NCBI GenBank assembly: GCA_964353115.1
Contig: CAYGUI010000030.1
Coordinates: 1 to 15,065 of the forward strand
Direction: 5' to 3'
Source of the DNA: CAYGUI01 sp964353115
GTDB lineage: Bacteria; Pseudomonadota; Gammaproteobacteria; JAGOUU01
Length of the DNA stretch: 15,065 nt
Positions 1 to 10,400 of the stretch are shown here, piece by piece (the first letter of the stretch is position 1; each line of letters opens with the position of its first letter). The notes under the pieces are model-generated. The model ran no database searches and was not told the origin of the DNA. It was given only the letters and a program-made list of their open reading frames with translations. A program made the position numbers and the translations under genes.

Positions 1-54
1 TATCGTACCAACGTTAACGTGGGGTTTATTGCGTTCAAATTTTGCTTTTGCCAT
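1..54 (-). CDS. tuf: Elongation factor Tu, N-terminal fragment (runs off left edge)
   Basis: Only the first 18 codons are in the window. They begin at the ATG at 54-52 and read MAKAKFERNKPHVNVGTI, the canonical EF-Tu N-terminus leading into the G1 GTP-binding motif, which lies outside. EF-Tu carries aminoacyl-tRNA to the ribosomal A site as a GTP complex in the cytoplasm. The start is supported by an AGAGG Shine-Dalgarno (64-60) five bases upstream. The gene follows fusA by 30 nt with no terminator visible, so it is the last str-operon gene seen here. A second tuf copy ends at the right edge of the window. The identification is firm; the rest of the gene cannot be judged. Confidence 0.95.
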   Translation of the reverse strand, partial: MAKAKFERNKPHVNVGTI

Positions 55-84
55 AAAAACCTCTTTAATATAATATGTTAAAAA

Positions 85-2184
85 TTAACCTGCTCTATCA
101 CTTATTATTTTCTCTGCAACACTAGATGGGACTTCTAAATAATTAGTAAATTCCATAGTATAGCTAGCTCTACCCTGCGTCATCGAACGCAATTGTGTCG
201 CATATCCAAAAAGTTCAGCCATTGGTACCTCAGCTTTAACAACTTTTCCACTAACACCATCATCCATTCCTTGAATTAGACCTCGACGACGATTTAAGTC
301 ACCAATCACATCACCCATATATTCTTCAGGAGTAACAACCTCAACTTTCATAATAGGTTCGAGCAGAACAGCATTCGCCTTTTTTGCACCAGCTTTAAAG
401 GCCATAGAACCCGCTATTTTAAATGCCATTTCATTAGAATCAACATCATGGTATGAACCATCAAAAAGAGTAACTTTTGCATCAATGAGCGGATATCCAG
501 CAACAACACCATTTTCCATCTGCTCTTGTATACCTTTATCAACTGCCGGAACATATTCTCTAGGTATTGTTCCACCAACTATGGCATTAACAAATTCATA
601 ACCTGTACCTCTTTCAAGTGGCTCAATTTTAATCCATACATGACCATACTGACCTCGTCCACCGCTCTGTTTAATATATTTGCCTTCTTGTTCAACTGGA
701 TTTTTTACTGTTTCACGATATGCAACCTGCGGATTACCAACATTAGCTTCCACATTAAACTCTCGTTTCATTCTATCAACAATAATTTCTAAATGAAGTT
801 CTCCCATGCCAGATATAATAGTTTGACCTGACTCTTCATCTGAGCGAACTCTAAAAGAAGGATCTTCTTGCGCTAATTTTCCAAGAGCTATACCCATTTT
901 TTCTTGATCAACTTTAGTTTTTGGCTCCACAGCAACAGCAATAACTGGCTCAGGAAAATCCATTTTTTCTAATGTTATTATTTTATCTGGGTCACACAAT
1001 GTGTCACCAGTAGTAGTAACTTTTAAACCTACTGCGGCAGCAATATCACCAGCTCTAACTTCTTTAATTTCTTCTCTAGAATTAGAATGCATCTGCACAA
1101 TACGCCCAATTCTTTCTTTTTTACCTTTCATTGGGTTATAAACATGGCTTCCTGAAGTCAATGTTCCAGAATATACTCTAAAAAATGACAATGTTCCCAC
1201 AAAAGGATCAGTAGCAATTTTAAATGCTAATGCAGAAAACGGAGCTTCATCTTTAGCTTCTCGACTATCCTCGTTACCATGATCATCTTCACCTTCAACT
1301 GGGGGTATATCTATAGGTGAAGGAAGATAATAAACAATAGCATCAAGCATAGCTTGAACACCTTTATTTTTAAACGCAGATCCACATAAGCAAGGAATAA
1401 TTTCACCAGCTATTGTTCTTGCGCGAATAGCATTTCTCAACTCTTGTTCTGATAAACCACCTGTTTCTAAATATTTATTTAATAATTCTTCTGAAGCTTC
1501 TGCAGCAGATTCAACAAGATTTTCATGCCATTTAGCACATTCATCTTTCATATCTTCAGGTATATCACGGTACTCAAAAGTCATACCACGAGTTGAATCA
1601 TCCCAATGGATAGCTTTCATTTTTACTAGATCTATTACACCAGCAAAGTTTTCTTCAGCACCAATAGGCAGCTGTAATGGAACGGGATTTGCTTTAAGTC
1701 TAGTTTTAATCTGATCTACAACTCTTAAGAAATTAGCACCTTGACGATCCATTTTATTAACAAATGCTATACGAGGAACACCGTATTTATTAGCTTGTCG
1801 CCATACAGTTTCTGATTGAGGCTCAACACCACCAACAGCGCAAAAAACTGCACAAGCACCATCAAGAACTCGTAAAGAACGTTCAACTTCAATTGTAAAA
1901 TCAACGTGACCTGGAGTATCAATAATATTAATTCTATGCTCACCAAGAGAACCATCCATTCCAGGCCAAAAACATGTAGTAGCCGCAGATGTTATTGTAA
2001 TACCTCTCTCCTGCTCTTGCTCCATCCAATCCATAGTGGCAGCACCTTCATGAACTTCACCAATTTTATGAGAAAGACCAGTATAAAAAAGTACGCGTTC
2101 TGTTGTAGTTGTTTTTCCTGCATCAATATGAGCAGCTATTCCAACATTTCTATAGTTTTTAATCGGCGTGGTACGTGATGACAT
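85..2184 (-). CDS. fusA: Elongation factor G
   Basis: A 699-residue translational GTPase that drives tRNA-mRNA translocation and, with RRF, ribosome recycling. Family length is about 700. Visible G-domain motifs are G1 AHIDAGKT (18-25), the switch I segment RGITIT (60-65), G3 DTPGH (89-93), G4 NKMD (143-146) and a G5-like GSAF. Further on come the domain IV tip segments SGGRGQYGHV and HDVDSNEMAF, and the domain V stretch EPIMKVEV. The sequence aligns with E. coli EF-G almost without gaps, and no known functional motif is broken. The start at 2184 is the only ATG near the conserved N-terminus. Its GGAGG (2203-2199) is 14 nt away, longer than the usual 5-10, although a weaker AAGAA lies nearer. 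The gene sits 28 nt after rpsG and 30 nt before tuf, as the third gene of the str operon. EF-G acts on the L7/L12-L10-L11 stalk, which is encoded upstream in the same window. Confidence 0.98.
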   Translation of the reverse strand: MSSRTTPIKNYRNVGIAAHIDAGKTTTTERVLFYTGLSHKIGEVHEGAATMDWMEQEQERGITITSAATTCFWPGMDGSLGEHRINIIDTPGHVDFTIEVERSLRVLDGACAVFCAVGGVEPQSETVWRQANKYGVPRIAFVNKMDRQGANFLRVVDQIKTRLKANPVPLQLPIGAEENFAGVIDLVKMKAIHWDDSTRGMTFEYRDIPEDMKDECAKWHENLVESAAEASEELLNKYLETGGLSEQELRNAIRARTIAGEIIPCLCGSAFKNKGVQAMLDAIVYYLPSPIDIPPVEGEDDHGNEDSREAKDEAPFSALAFKIATDPFVGTLSFFRVYSGTLTSGSHVYNPMKGKKERIGRIVQMHSNSREEIKEVRAGDIAAAVGLKVTTTGDTLCDPDKIITLEKMDFPEPVIAVAVEPKTKVDQEKMGIALGKLAQEDPSFRVRSDEESGQTIISGMGELHLEIIVDRMKREFNVEANVGNPQVAYRETVKNPVEQEGKYIKQSGGRGQYGHVWIKIEPLERGTGYEFVNAIVGGTIPREYVPAVDKGIQEQMENGVVAGYPLIDAKVTLFDGSYHDVDSNEMAFKIAGSMAFKAGAKKANAVLLEPIMKVEVVTPEEYMGDVIGDLNRRRGLIQGMDDGVSGKVVKAEVPMAELFGYATQLRSMTQGRASYTMEFTNYLEVPSSVAEKIISDRAG

Positions 2185-2212
2185 AATTATTCTTAAAACC
2201 TCCAGTTAACCT

Positions 2213-2677
2213 TTATGCAAAATGAGCAAAAGCTTGGTTTGCTTCAGCCATACGCTTAATATCTTCACGCTTTTTAATAGCACCACCACGACCTTCAATT
2301 GCTTCAGACATTTCAGCAGCAAGGCGTCTAAACATATCTTTTTCACCTCTTTTACGAGCGGCTTCAATAATCCATTTCATGGCTAATGTTAACTGACGAA
2401 TAGGTTTAACTGGAACTGGAACTTGATATGTAGCTCCACCAACTCTACGTGATTTAACTTCTAATTTTGGAGCAACAGCTTCCATAGCTTTTTGAAATAC
2501 ATCTAAATGAGTTTCATTAAGTCTTTCACTAACGATGTTTAATGCATCGTATACAATACCTTCAGCTACAGATTTTTTACCCGCAAGCATTAGCATGTTA
2601 ATAAATTTAGCAACATCTTTACTTTTAAACTTGGGATCAGGTGATATTTTTCTAACTTTTGCTTGTCTTCTACGCAT
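2213..2677 (-). CDS. rpsG: 30S ribosomal protein S7
   Basis: A 154-residue S7, close to the common bacterial length of about 156. S7 nucleates assembly of the 30S head by binding the 3' major domain of 16S rRNA and lies near the E site. Recognisable segments are ISPDPKF near the N-terminus, GKKSVAEGIVYDAL, the SRRVGGATYQVPV core (residues about 76-88) and the C-terminal KKREDIKRMAEANQAFAH. The basic N-terminus MRRRQAKVRK is typical. The C-terminus ends FAHFA, slightly shorter than the usual YRW-type end. The ATG at 2677 has a weak AGAGA upstream and follows the rpsL stop by 30 nt. In E. coli S7 represses the str operon by binding the rpsL-rpsG spacer; the spacer here is too short to show an obvious equivalent. 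Confidence 0.97.
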   Translation of the reverse strand: MRRRQAKVRKISPDPKFKSKDVAKFINMLMLAGKKSVAEGIVYDALNIVSERLNETHLDVFQKAMEAVAPKLEVKSRRVGGATYQVPVPVKPIRQLTLAMKWIIEAARKRGEKDMFRRLAAEMSEAIEGRGGAIKKREDIKRMAEANQAFAHFA

Positions 2678-2707
2678 GTTTTTCTCTAATATTTAATTCT
2701 TTAATAC

Positions 2708-3094
2708 TTATTTTTTACCATCGTCTTTTGGTCTTTTTTCACCATATTTAGAGCGACTTTGTTTTCTATCTTTAACACCAGAAGTATCCAATGCACCACG
2801 AACTATATGGTAACGAACACCTGGTAAATCCGGAACTCGGCCACCGCGTATAAGAACAACAGAGTGCTCTTGCAGGTTATGCCCTTCACCTGGAATGTAT
2901 GCAATAACTTCATAACCAGTGGTTAACTTAACCTTTGCAACCTTTCTTAAAGCTGAGTTAGGCTTTTTTGGAGTTGTAGTATACACTTTTGTACATACAC
3001 CTCTAACTTGCGGCTTGCCTTTAAGCGCAGGTACGTCAGTTTTTTTAGTTACACTCTTTCGGCCTATTCTGGCCAATTGATTGATTGTTGCCAT
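2708..3094 (-). CDS. rpsL: 30S ribosomal protein S12, with proline at position 88
   Basis: A 128-residue S12, which sits at the 30S decoding centre and affects accuracy and streptomycin response. Hallmarks are RGVCTKVYTTTPKKPNSALRK (about 31-51), PGEGHNLQEHSV (68-79) and GRVPDLPGVRYH (85-96). Lys43, the first classical streptomycin site, is present. At the second site most bacteria have Lys88 (87 without the initiator Met), whereas this gene has CCG, Pro88 (bases 2833-2831). Asp89, the residue methylthiolated by RimO in E. coli, is kept. The region before residue 30 and the AYIPGEGH segment look less like typical gammaproteobacterial S12 and more like alphaproteobacterial forms recalled from memory. 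The start at 3094 has GAGG (3108-3105) ten bases upstream. This is the first gene after the promoter in the rpoC-rpsL gap. Confidence 0.97.
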   Translation of the reverse strand: MATINQLARIGRKSVTKKTDVPALKGKPQVRGVCTKVYTTTPKKPNSALRKVAKVKLTTGYEVIAYIPGEGHNLQEHSVVLIRGGRVPDLPGVRYHIVRGALDTSGVKDRKQSRSKYGEKRPKDDGKK

Positions 3095-3150
3095 TTTTTT
3101 TATTCCTCAAAACACAATAAAAACAAGTTTTACAAAAACAAGTGATGCAA

Positions 3151-3179
3151 ATGATAAACCTTTCAGCAGGTTACGTCAA
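3151..3179 (-). promoter_or_regulatory. Sigma70-type promoter for rpsL-rpsG-fusA-tuf
   Basis: On the minus strand a -35 TTGACG (3179-3174, 5 of 6 to consensus) is followed by a 17-bp spacer and a -10 TATCAT (3156-3151, 5 of 6). Transcription would start near 3144, giving a leader of about 50 nt before the rpsL ATG at 3094. The box begins 10 nt after the restored rpoC stop, so the str operon can be transcribed independently as well as by readthrough from rpoBC. This is inference from sequence only. Confidence 0.7.
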
Positions 3180-3188
3180 GAACTTTTT

Positions 3189-6100
3189 TTAGTTCTCGCT
3201 AGAAGCCTCATCATTAGAATTAAGGGCTTCCTTAAGATTCAATGCTACTTCTTCTTTGCTCAATTCAGACGGATTTTTGCCTACATTGCTATTTTTAGCA
3301 ATCAAATTTCTGTCTTTACGATAAGCCAAACCTGTACNNNNNNNNNNGTACCAGCTGGAATTAGTCGACCAATCATTACATTTTCTTTCAATCCTCTCAG
3401 ATAATCAACTTTACCCGTTACAGCTGCTTCAGTAAGAACTCTAGTCGTTTCTTGGAATGAAGCTGCTGAAAATACTGATTCCGTATCAAGTGATGCTTTT
3501 GTTATACCCATTAAATTTAAATCAAATCTAGCTGGTAACTTCTCATCATGTTCAAGCTGCTCATTTATTTCTTTAATTTTAGAAGCCAAAATTACCTCTC
3601 CAGATAATAAATTACTATCTCCTGGATGAACCACTGTAGCCTTTCTAAGCATCTGTCTTATAATAACTTCTATATGCTTGTCATTAATTTTCACACCTTG
3701 TAAACGATATACATCTTGAACTTCATCAACTATATATTTTGTTAATTCATTAACTCCAAGAAGACGAACAATATCATGTGGATCACTATCACCATCTACT
3801 AATATTTCTCCTTTTTTCACATGCTCACCTTCGAACACTATAATACTGCGATGCTTAGGAATCATTATTTCTCTAACATCTGCTCCATCTTCAGAAGTAA
3901 TAACTACTCGTCTTTTACCTTTAGTTTCTTTACCAAAACTTATAACACCATCGATTTCTGCTAATACTGCAGGATCTTTTGGTTTACGAGCTTCAAATAA
4001 ATCAGCAACACGAGGCAAACCACCTGTAATATCACGAGTTTTTGAACTCTCTTGAGGTATTCTCGCTATAACATCACCAACTCTAACAGCATCGCCATCA
4101 CTAAGACCAACAATAGCTTGAGGAGGTAAATAATATTGAGCAGGCACAGAGGTACCTGGTACTACTATTTCATTACCTTCATCATCTACCAATTTCACCA
4201 TAGGTCTTAGATCTTTACCTGCTGAGCTACGCTGCCCTTGCTCCATAACAGTTGTACTACTCAAGCCAGTTATTTCATCAGCTTGTTTAGTTACAGTAAC
4301 ACCATCCATCATATCTACAAATTGAGCTCTACCATTAACTTCAACAATAATTGGATGTGTATGTGGATCAAAATTAGCTATTACTCGTCCTGACTCTACA
4401 AAATCACCTTCCTTAACATCTAAAACAGCACCGTATGGTATCTTATGACGCTCAGTCTCACGTCCTAGTTTATTAATAATAACTATTTCACCTGAACGTG
4501 TAACTACTACTAATTTACCTTCACGATTAACAACTGTTTTCATTCCACTAAAATTAACAGTACCGCTAGATTTAAGTTGAACATTATTTGCAACAGCAGC
4601 TCTAGAAGCAGCACCACCAATATGGAATGTTCTCATTGTTAACTGAGTACCAGGCTCACCAATCGATTGAGCAGCTATAATTCCTACAGCTTCACCTATA
4701 TTAATTAAATGGCCACGAGCTAAATCACGACCATAACATTTTCTACACATACCAAATGTTTGATCACAAGTTATAGGGGACCTAACATTTATCGAATATT
4801 GTGCTGACCTATCAATAAGCTCCAGCTTATCTTCAGTAATAAGTTCACCAGAATTAATTAAAACTTCATCATTAGAAGGATCAATTAAATCTTCAGCTAA
4901 AATACGTCCTAATACACGTTCACGAAGTGGCTCAACAACATCACCACCTTGTATTAGAGAAGACATTTCTATACTTCTAGTAGTACCACAGTCATCAGTA
5001 ATAATCACCAAATCTTGAGCAACATCCACCAGACGTCTTGTTAAATATCCAGAGTTTGCTGTTTTTAATGCTGTATCGGTAAGACCTTTACGAGCACCAT
5101 TTGTAGAAATAAAGTACTGTAATATATTTAATCCTTCTCTAAAGTTAGCAGTAATTGGTGTTTCAATAATAGATCCATCCGGTTTAGCCATAAGACCACG
5201 CATACCAGAAAGCTGCCTAATTTGCGCAGCAGAACCCCTTGCTCCAGAATCTGCCATCATGTAAACAGAATTAAATGATTCCTGCTCAACCTCTTTGCCC
5301 GTATTGATATCTTTAACCTTATCTTTTGATAATTCAGCCATCATCACAGAAGCTACTTGCTCATTAGCACGAGACCAAATATCAACTATTTTGTTGTATC
5401 GTTCACCAAAAGTAACAAGACCAGAAGAGTATTGATGATCAATTTCTTCAACCTCTTTTTCTGCTACAGAAATAATTCTTTGCTTATCCTTAGGGATAGT
5501 CATATCGTTTATTCCGATAGATATACCAGATTTCGTTGCATATCTAAATCCTGTATACATTAAATTATCAGCGAAAATAACTGTATCTTTTAAGCCATGG
5601 TTATGATAACTAATATTAATTAATAAGGATATTTGCTTCTTGTTCATCACCTTATTAATCAAATCAAAACTCATTCCTTCTGGTAAAATTTCAAACAATA
5701 ATACTCTACCAACTGTTGTAGCAGTATATTTTCCAGTTTCAGGAACTTTAAATTTAATTTCAGCCTGTAAATCAATATTATTCATCTGATAATCACGCAA
5801 TACTGAATTGATATCAGAATAATAATTTCCTTCTCCTTTCGCATTTATTTTATTTCTAGTCATATAATAAATACCAAGAACTACGTCCTGAGAAGGAACA
5901 ATAATTGGTTCACCATTTGCTGGAGATAATATGTTATTAGTGGACATCATTAAAGAACGAGCTTCTAGCTGTGCTTCTGTTGTCAACGGAACATGTACCG
6001 CCATTTGATCACCATCGAAGTCAGCGTTAAATGCTGCACAAACTAATGGATGCAATTGAATTGCTTTACCTTCAATCAATAATGGTTCAAAAGCCTGAAC

Positions 6101-7441
6101 ACCTAATCTATGAAGAGTTGGAGCGCGGTTAAGAAGAACAGGATGCTCACGAATAACTTCTTCCAAAATATCCCAAACTTCAGGCACTTCTTGTTCAACC
6201 ATTTTTTTAGCAGCTTTAATAGTAGAGGCATATCCTCTTAATTCTAACTTACTAAAAATAAACGGCTTAAATAATTCCAATGCCATTTTTTTAGGCAAGC
6301 CACATTGATGCAATTTTAAAGTAGGACCAACTACAATCACTGAACGTCCAGAATAATCTACACGCTTGCCTAGAAGATTTTGTCTAAATCTTCCCTGCTT
6401 ACCCTTTATCATATCAGCAAGTGATTTCAAAGGACGTTTGTTATTACTAGTTATAGGGCGACCGCGACGACCATTATCAAATAAGGCATCAACCGATTCC
6501 TGCAACATTCGCTTTTCATTTCTAATAATAATATCTGGAGCATTCAAGTCTAATAATCTTTTTAAACGAATATTTCGATTAATAACTCGACGATATAAAT
6601 CATTAAGATCAGATGTAGCAAATCTTCCACCTTCCAATGGAACTAATGGACGTAAATCTGGTGGCAATACTGGTAAAACAGTTAAAATCATCCACTCTGG
6701 ACGGTTACCAGATTTCTCAAAAGCCTCAAATAATTTAAGTCTCTTAATAAGTTTCTTATGACGAACCTCTGATTTATTTGTTTCTAATTCTTCTTTAATA
6801 GCAGCAATACCTTCTTTCATGTCAATGCTAACTAATAATTCACGAATAGCCTCAGCACCCATTAAAGCAGTAAAATCATCACCATATTGCTCAACTGCAT
6901 CTAAATATTCATCATCTGACAATAATTGACTTGGAACTAAATCGGTCATTCCAGCATCAGTTACAGCAAAAGATTCAAAATACAAAACACGCTCAATATC
7001 ACGAAGTGACATGTCAAGCATCAAACCAATTCTAGATGGCAAAGATTTTAAAAACCAAACATGAGCAACAGGAGAAGCAAGCTCAATATGGCCCATCCTT
7101 TCACGTCTAACTCGTGATAAAGTAACTTCTACGCCACACTTTTCACAAACCTTACCACGATGCTTAAGTCTTTTATATTTACCACATAGACATTCGTAAT
7201 CTTTAACTGGACCAAATAGTTTCGCACAAAATAAACCACCTCTTTCTGGCTTTAACGTACGATAATTAATAGTTTCAGCATTTTCAACTTTACCAAAAGA
7301 TTCAGATAGAATCTTTTGCTCAGAAGCTAACCCTACAACAATTGAATCAAAATCATTTACTGATTTATCTCCAGGAATAACCTGGAACGTTTTTTTCATA
7401 TTCTTTTCACCAGAAACACTGTGGAAAGGTCTTTCACTCAT
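3189..7441 (-). CDS. rpoC: RNA polymerase beta' subunit (interrupted by a 10-N gap near the 3' end)
   Basis: This is the catalytic beta' subunit of RNA polymerase. Zinc-site 1 cysteines are at about C84, C86, C99 and C102 (ECLCGKY, VCEKCG). The Mg-binding NADFDGD motif is at 472-478, with D474, D476 and D478. The trigger-loop region includes SGARGSAAQIRQLSGMRGLM, and the second zinc cluster has DDCGT plus CDQTFGMCRKCYG. The C-terminal LKENVMIGRLIPAG is followed by the N run at 3338-3347. Read literally, the frame is lost after the gap. Removing the Ns and one copy of the flanking GTAC gives PAGTGLAYRKDRN and an open frame to TAA at 3191-3189. That makes 1412 residues, against 1407 in E. coli. 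The ATG at 7441 has GGGG eight bases upstream. An internal ATG at 7399 (Met15), with GGTGA upstream, fits the family N-terminus better and cannot be excluded. The gene lies 30 nt after rpoB and is surely cotranscribed with it. Confidence 0.95.
3338..3347. other. Assembly gap (10 Ns) inside rpoC, flanked by duplicated GTAC
   Basis: Ten undetermined bases interrupt rpoC codons for the C-terminal LIPAGTG segment. The four bases just before (3334-3337) and just after (3348-3351) are both GTAC. Collapsing the Ns and one GTAC removes 14 bases and restores the conserved reading frame. The gap is therefore best read as a scaffold placeholder between two contigs that really overlap by 4 bases. A less likely alternative is an unassembled insertion with a 4-bp target duplication. 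Confidence 0.9.
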
Positions 7442-7471
7442 TTTAGTATCCCCAAATACATTAAACTAAAA

Positions 7472-10400
7472 TTATTCAAGATCAACTTTAATAGCCAATG
7501 CTCTTATCTCTTGTAATAACACCTGGAATGATTCTGGCATTCCTGCATCCATTTGATGGTAACCATCAACAATATTTTTATATACCTTGGTTCTACCAGC
7601 AATATCATCTGATTTAACAGTCAACATTTCCTGCAAGGTGTATGAAGCGCCATAAGCCTCTAAAGCCCAAACCTCCATTTCACCAAACCTTTGCCCACCA
7701 AACTGCGCTTTACCACCTAATGGTTGCTGAGTAACCAAGCTATAAGACCCAGTAGAGCGCGCATGCATCTTATCATCAACTAAATGATTAAGCTTTAACA
7801 TGTACATGTATCCAACTGTTACTTCACGATCAAATTTGTCACCAGTTCTTCCATCATACAATGTCACTTGCCCCTTTTCAGGAAGATTAGCTAATTTTAA
7901 AAAGTTCTTAACTTGCTTTTCACTTGCGCCATCAAATACGGGAGTTGCAATAGGAACACCTTTCTTTAAATTAGATGCTATGCTGATTATTTCATCATCA
8001 TCCATATTATCAAGATCAACTTTTTGCAAATGCTCTTCGTTTCCATTGTAAATGTCATCTAAGAAGCCTTTTAATTCTTTAGTACCTTGCGCTGTTTCAA
8101 GCATTGCACCAATTTTTAACCCCATAGATTTAGCAGCCCATCCTAAATGGGTCTCTAAAATTTGTCCAACATTCATACGTGAAGGAACCCCTAAAGGATT
8201 TAATACAACATCAACTGGAGTACCATCTTCTAAATATGGCATATCTTCAACAGGAACAATCATTGAAACCACACCTTTATTACCATGACGGCCAGCCATT
8301 TTATCACCAGGCTGAATGCGCCTCTTCACAGCAACCGAGACCTTAACAATTTTTATTACCCCTGGAGGTAAATCATCATTTTGAATTATTTTTTTACGCT
8401 TTTCTTGTAATTTAGTCTCATATGCAGCCCTAAAATCTTTAACTTTTGCGAAAAAAGATTCTATTAAATCATTTAAGGAATCATCACTCATTTTTATCTC
8501 AAACCATTTTTCGCGAGATAATGATTGCAAATATTCTTCAGTTACTATAGCCCCTTTCTTAGAACCAGGACCAGAAACTAATTTATTACCTAAAAGAGCT
8601 AATTTCATTCTCTCATAAACATTTGAGTCTAAGACTCGATATTCATCATCAAGATCTTTTTTAACTTTTCGTAATTTTGCGTCTTCAATTTGTAATAAAC
8701 GCGAATCCTTCTCTATACCATCACGAGTAAAAATTTGAACATCTATAATTGTTCCGTTCATTCCTGTTGGAACTCTAAGAGATGAATCTTTTACTTCTGA
8801 TGCTTTTTCACCAAAAATTGCGCGCAATAATTTTTCTTCAGGCGTAAGTTGAGTTTCCCCACGAGGAGTTACCTTACCTACAAGAATATCTCCAGGATTA
8901 ACTTCTGCACCTAAATAAACAACACCTGTTTCATCCAATTTTGATAAAGCATTTTCACCAATATTTGGAATATCTGAAGTAATTTCTTCAGATCCTAGTT
9001 TTGTATCACGAGCTATACATGTTAATTCTTCGATATGAATACTAGTAAAACGATCTTCCTGAACCACACGTTCAGATATTAAAATAGAATCTTCAAAGTT
9101 ATATCCATTCCATGGCATAAAAGCAACTAGCATGTTTTGACCTAGCGCCAACTCACCCATATCGGTAGCAGCACCATCAGCAATGACATCGCCTTTGCTG
9201 ATAATCATACCTTCTTCAACCAAAGGTTTCTGGTTTATGCAAGTAGTATGGTTTGTACGTTGATATTTTTCTAAATTATAAATATCAACTCCTATTTCAC
9301 CTGCTGCTGCTTCATCATCATTAACTTTTACCACTATACGATAAGAATCAACTGTACTTATCACACCGCCACGCTTAGCAACAATAGTTGCACCAGAATC
9401 TCTAGCAACAGTAGATTCCATTCCAGTACCGACCAATGGTGCTTCGGCACAAATTGTTGGTACAGCCTGACGCTGCATATTTGATCCCATTAATGCACGG
9501 TTTGCATCATCATGCTCTAAGAAAGGAATTAGTGCCGCAGCAACAGAAACCAATTGCTGAGGAGACACATCCATAAAATTAATTTTATCTACTGTAGTAA
9601 AGGTAGATTCATCTTTATATCGACAAGGAATTAGTTTGTCTATAAATTTACCATTTTTATCAACACGAGCATTTGCCTGTGCAATATAATATTTAGATTC
9701 ATCAATAGCAGACAAATATTTTATATCATTGGTAACAACACCATCTTGAACATAACAAACAGGAGTTTCAATAAATCCAAAACGATTTAATCTTGCATAT
9801 AATGCTAAAGAATTAATAAGACCAATATTAGGTCCTTCTGGTGTTTCAATTGGACAAACTCTTCCATAATGAGTTGAGTGAACATCTCTAACTTCAAAAC
9901 CAGCTCTTTCACGAGTTAAACCGCCAGGTCCAAGAGCAGAAATTCTACGTTTATGCGTAACTTCTGATAAAGGATTATTTTGGTCCATAAACTGCGATAA
10001 TTGACTAGTACCAAAAAATTCTTTTAATGTAGCAGAAATTGGTTTTGAATTTATAAGGTCCTGCGGCATTATCTTATCTAACTCTACTGCAGCACTTAAT
10101 TTCTCAGTAACAACTTTTTGAACACGAACTATACTTAATCTAAATTGATTTTCAACCATCTCACCTACAGTTCTAACACGGCGGTTACCTAAATTGTCTA
10201 TATCATCAACTTGATCACGTCCATCACGAATATCTATAAGAACCTTTATTGCTTCCAAAATATCTTCTGAAGATAAAATTCCTTCACCGGTAAGTTCCGA
10301 TCGACCAATTCTACGATTAAATTTCATTCTCCCAACTTCTGTCAAATCGTATCTATCAGCAGTAAAAAACAAGCTCTCAAACAATGAATGAGCAGCGTCT

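Noticed and set aside
526..792. Plus-strand open frames opposite fusA, rpsL, rpoC, rpoB and rplL
   Set aside because: They mirror strongly conserved minus-strand genes, lack recognisable protein motifs and have no convincing ribosome binding sites. They are frame shadows.
3179..3196. Intrinsic terminator after rpoC
   Set aside because: The stem is only six bp, AT-rich, and has no T-run downstream on the minus strand. It also overlaps a promoter -35 box by one base.
3302..3337. RpoC ending in VQVWLIVKTEI when read straight through the Ns
   Set aside because: This frame exists only because the gap length is arbitrary. The other frame gives TGLAYRKDR and a family-like C-terminus.
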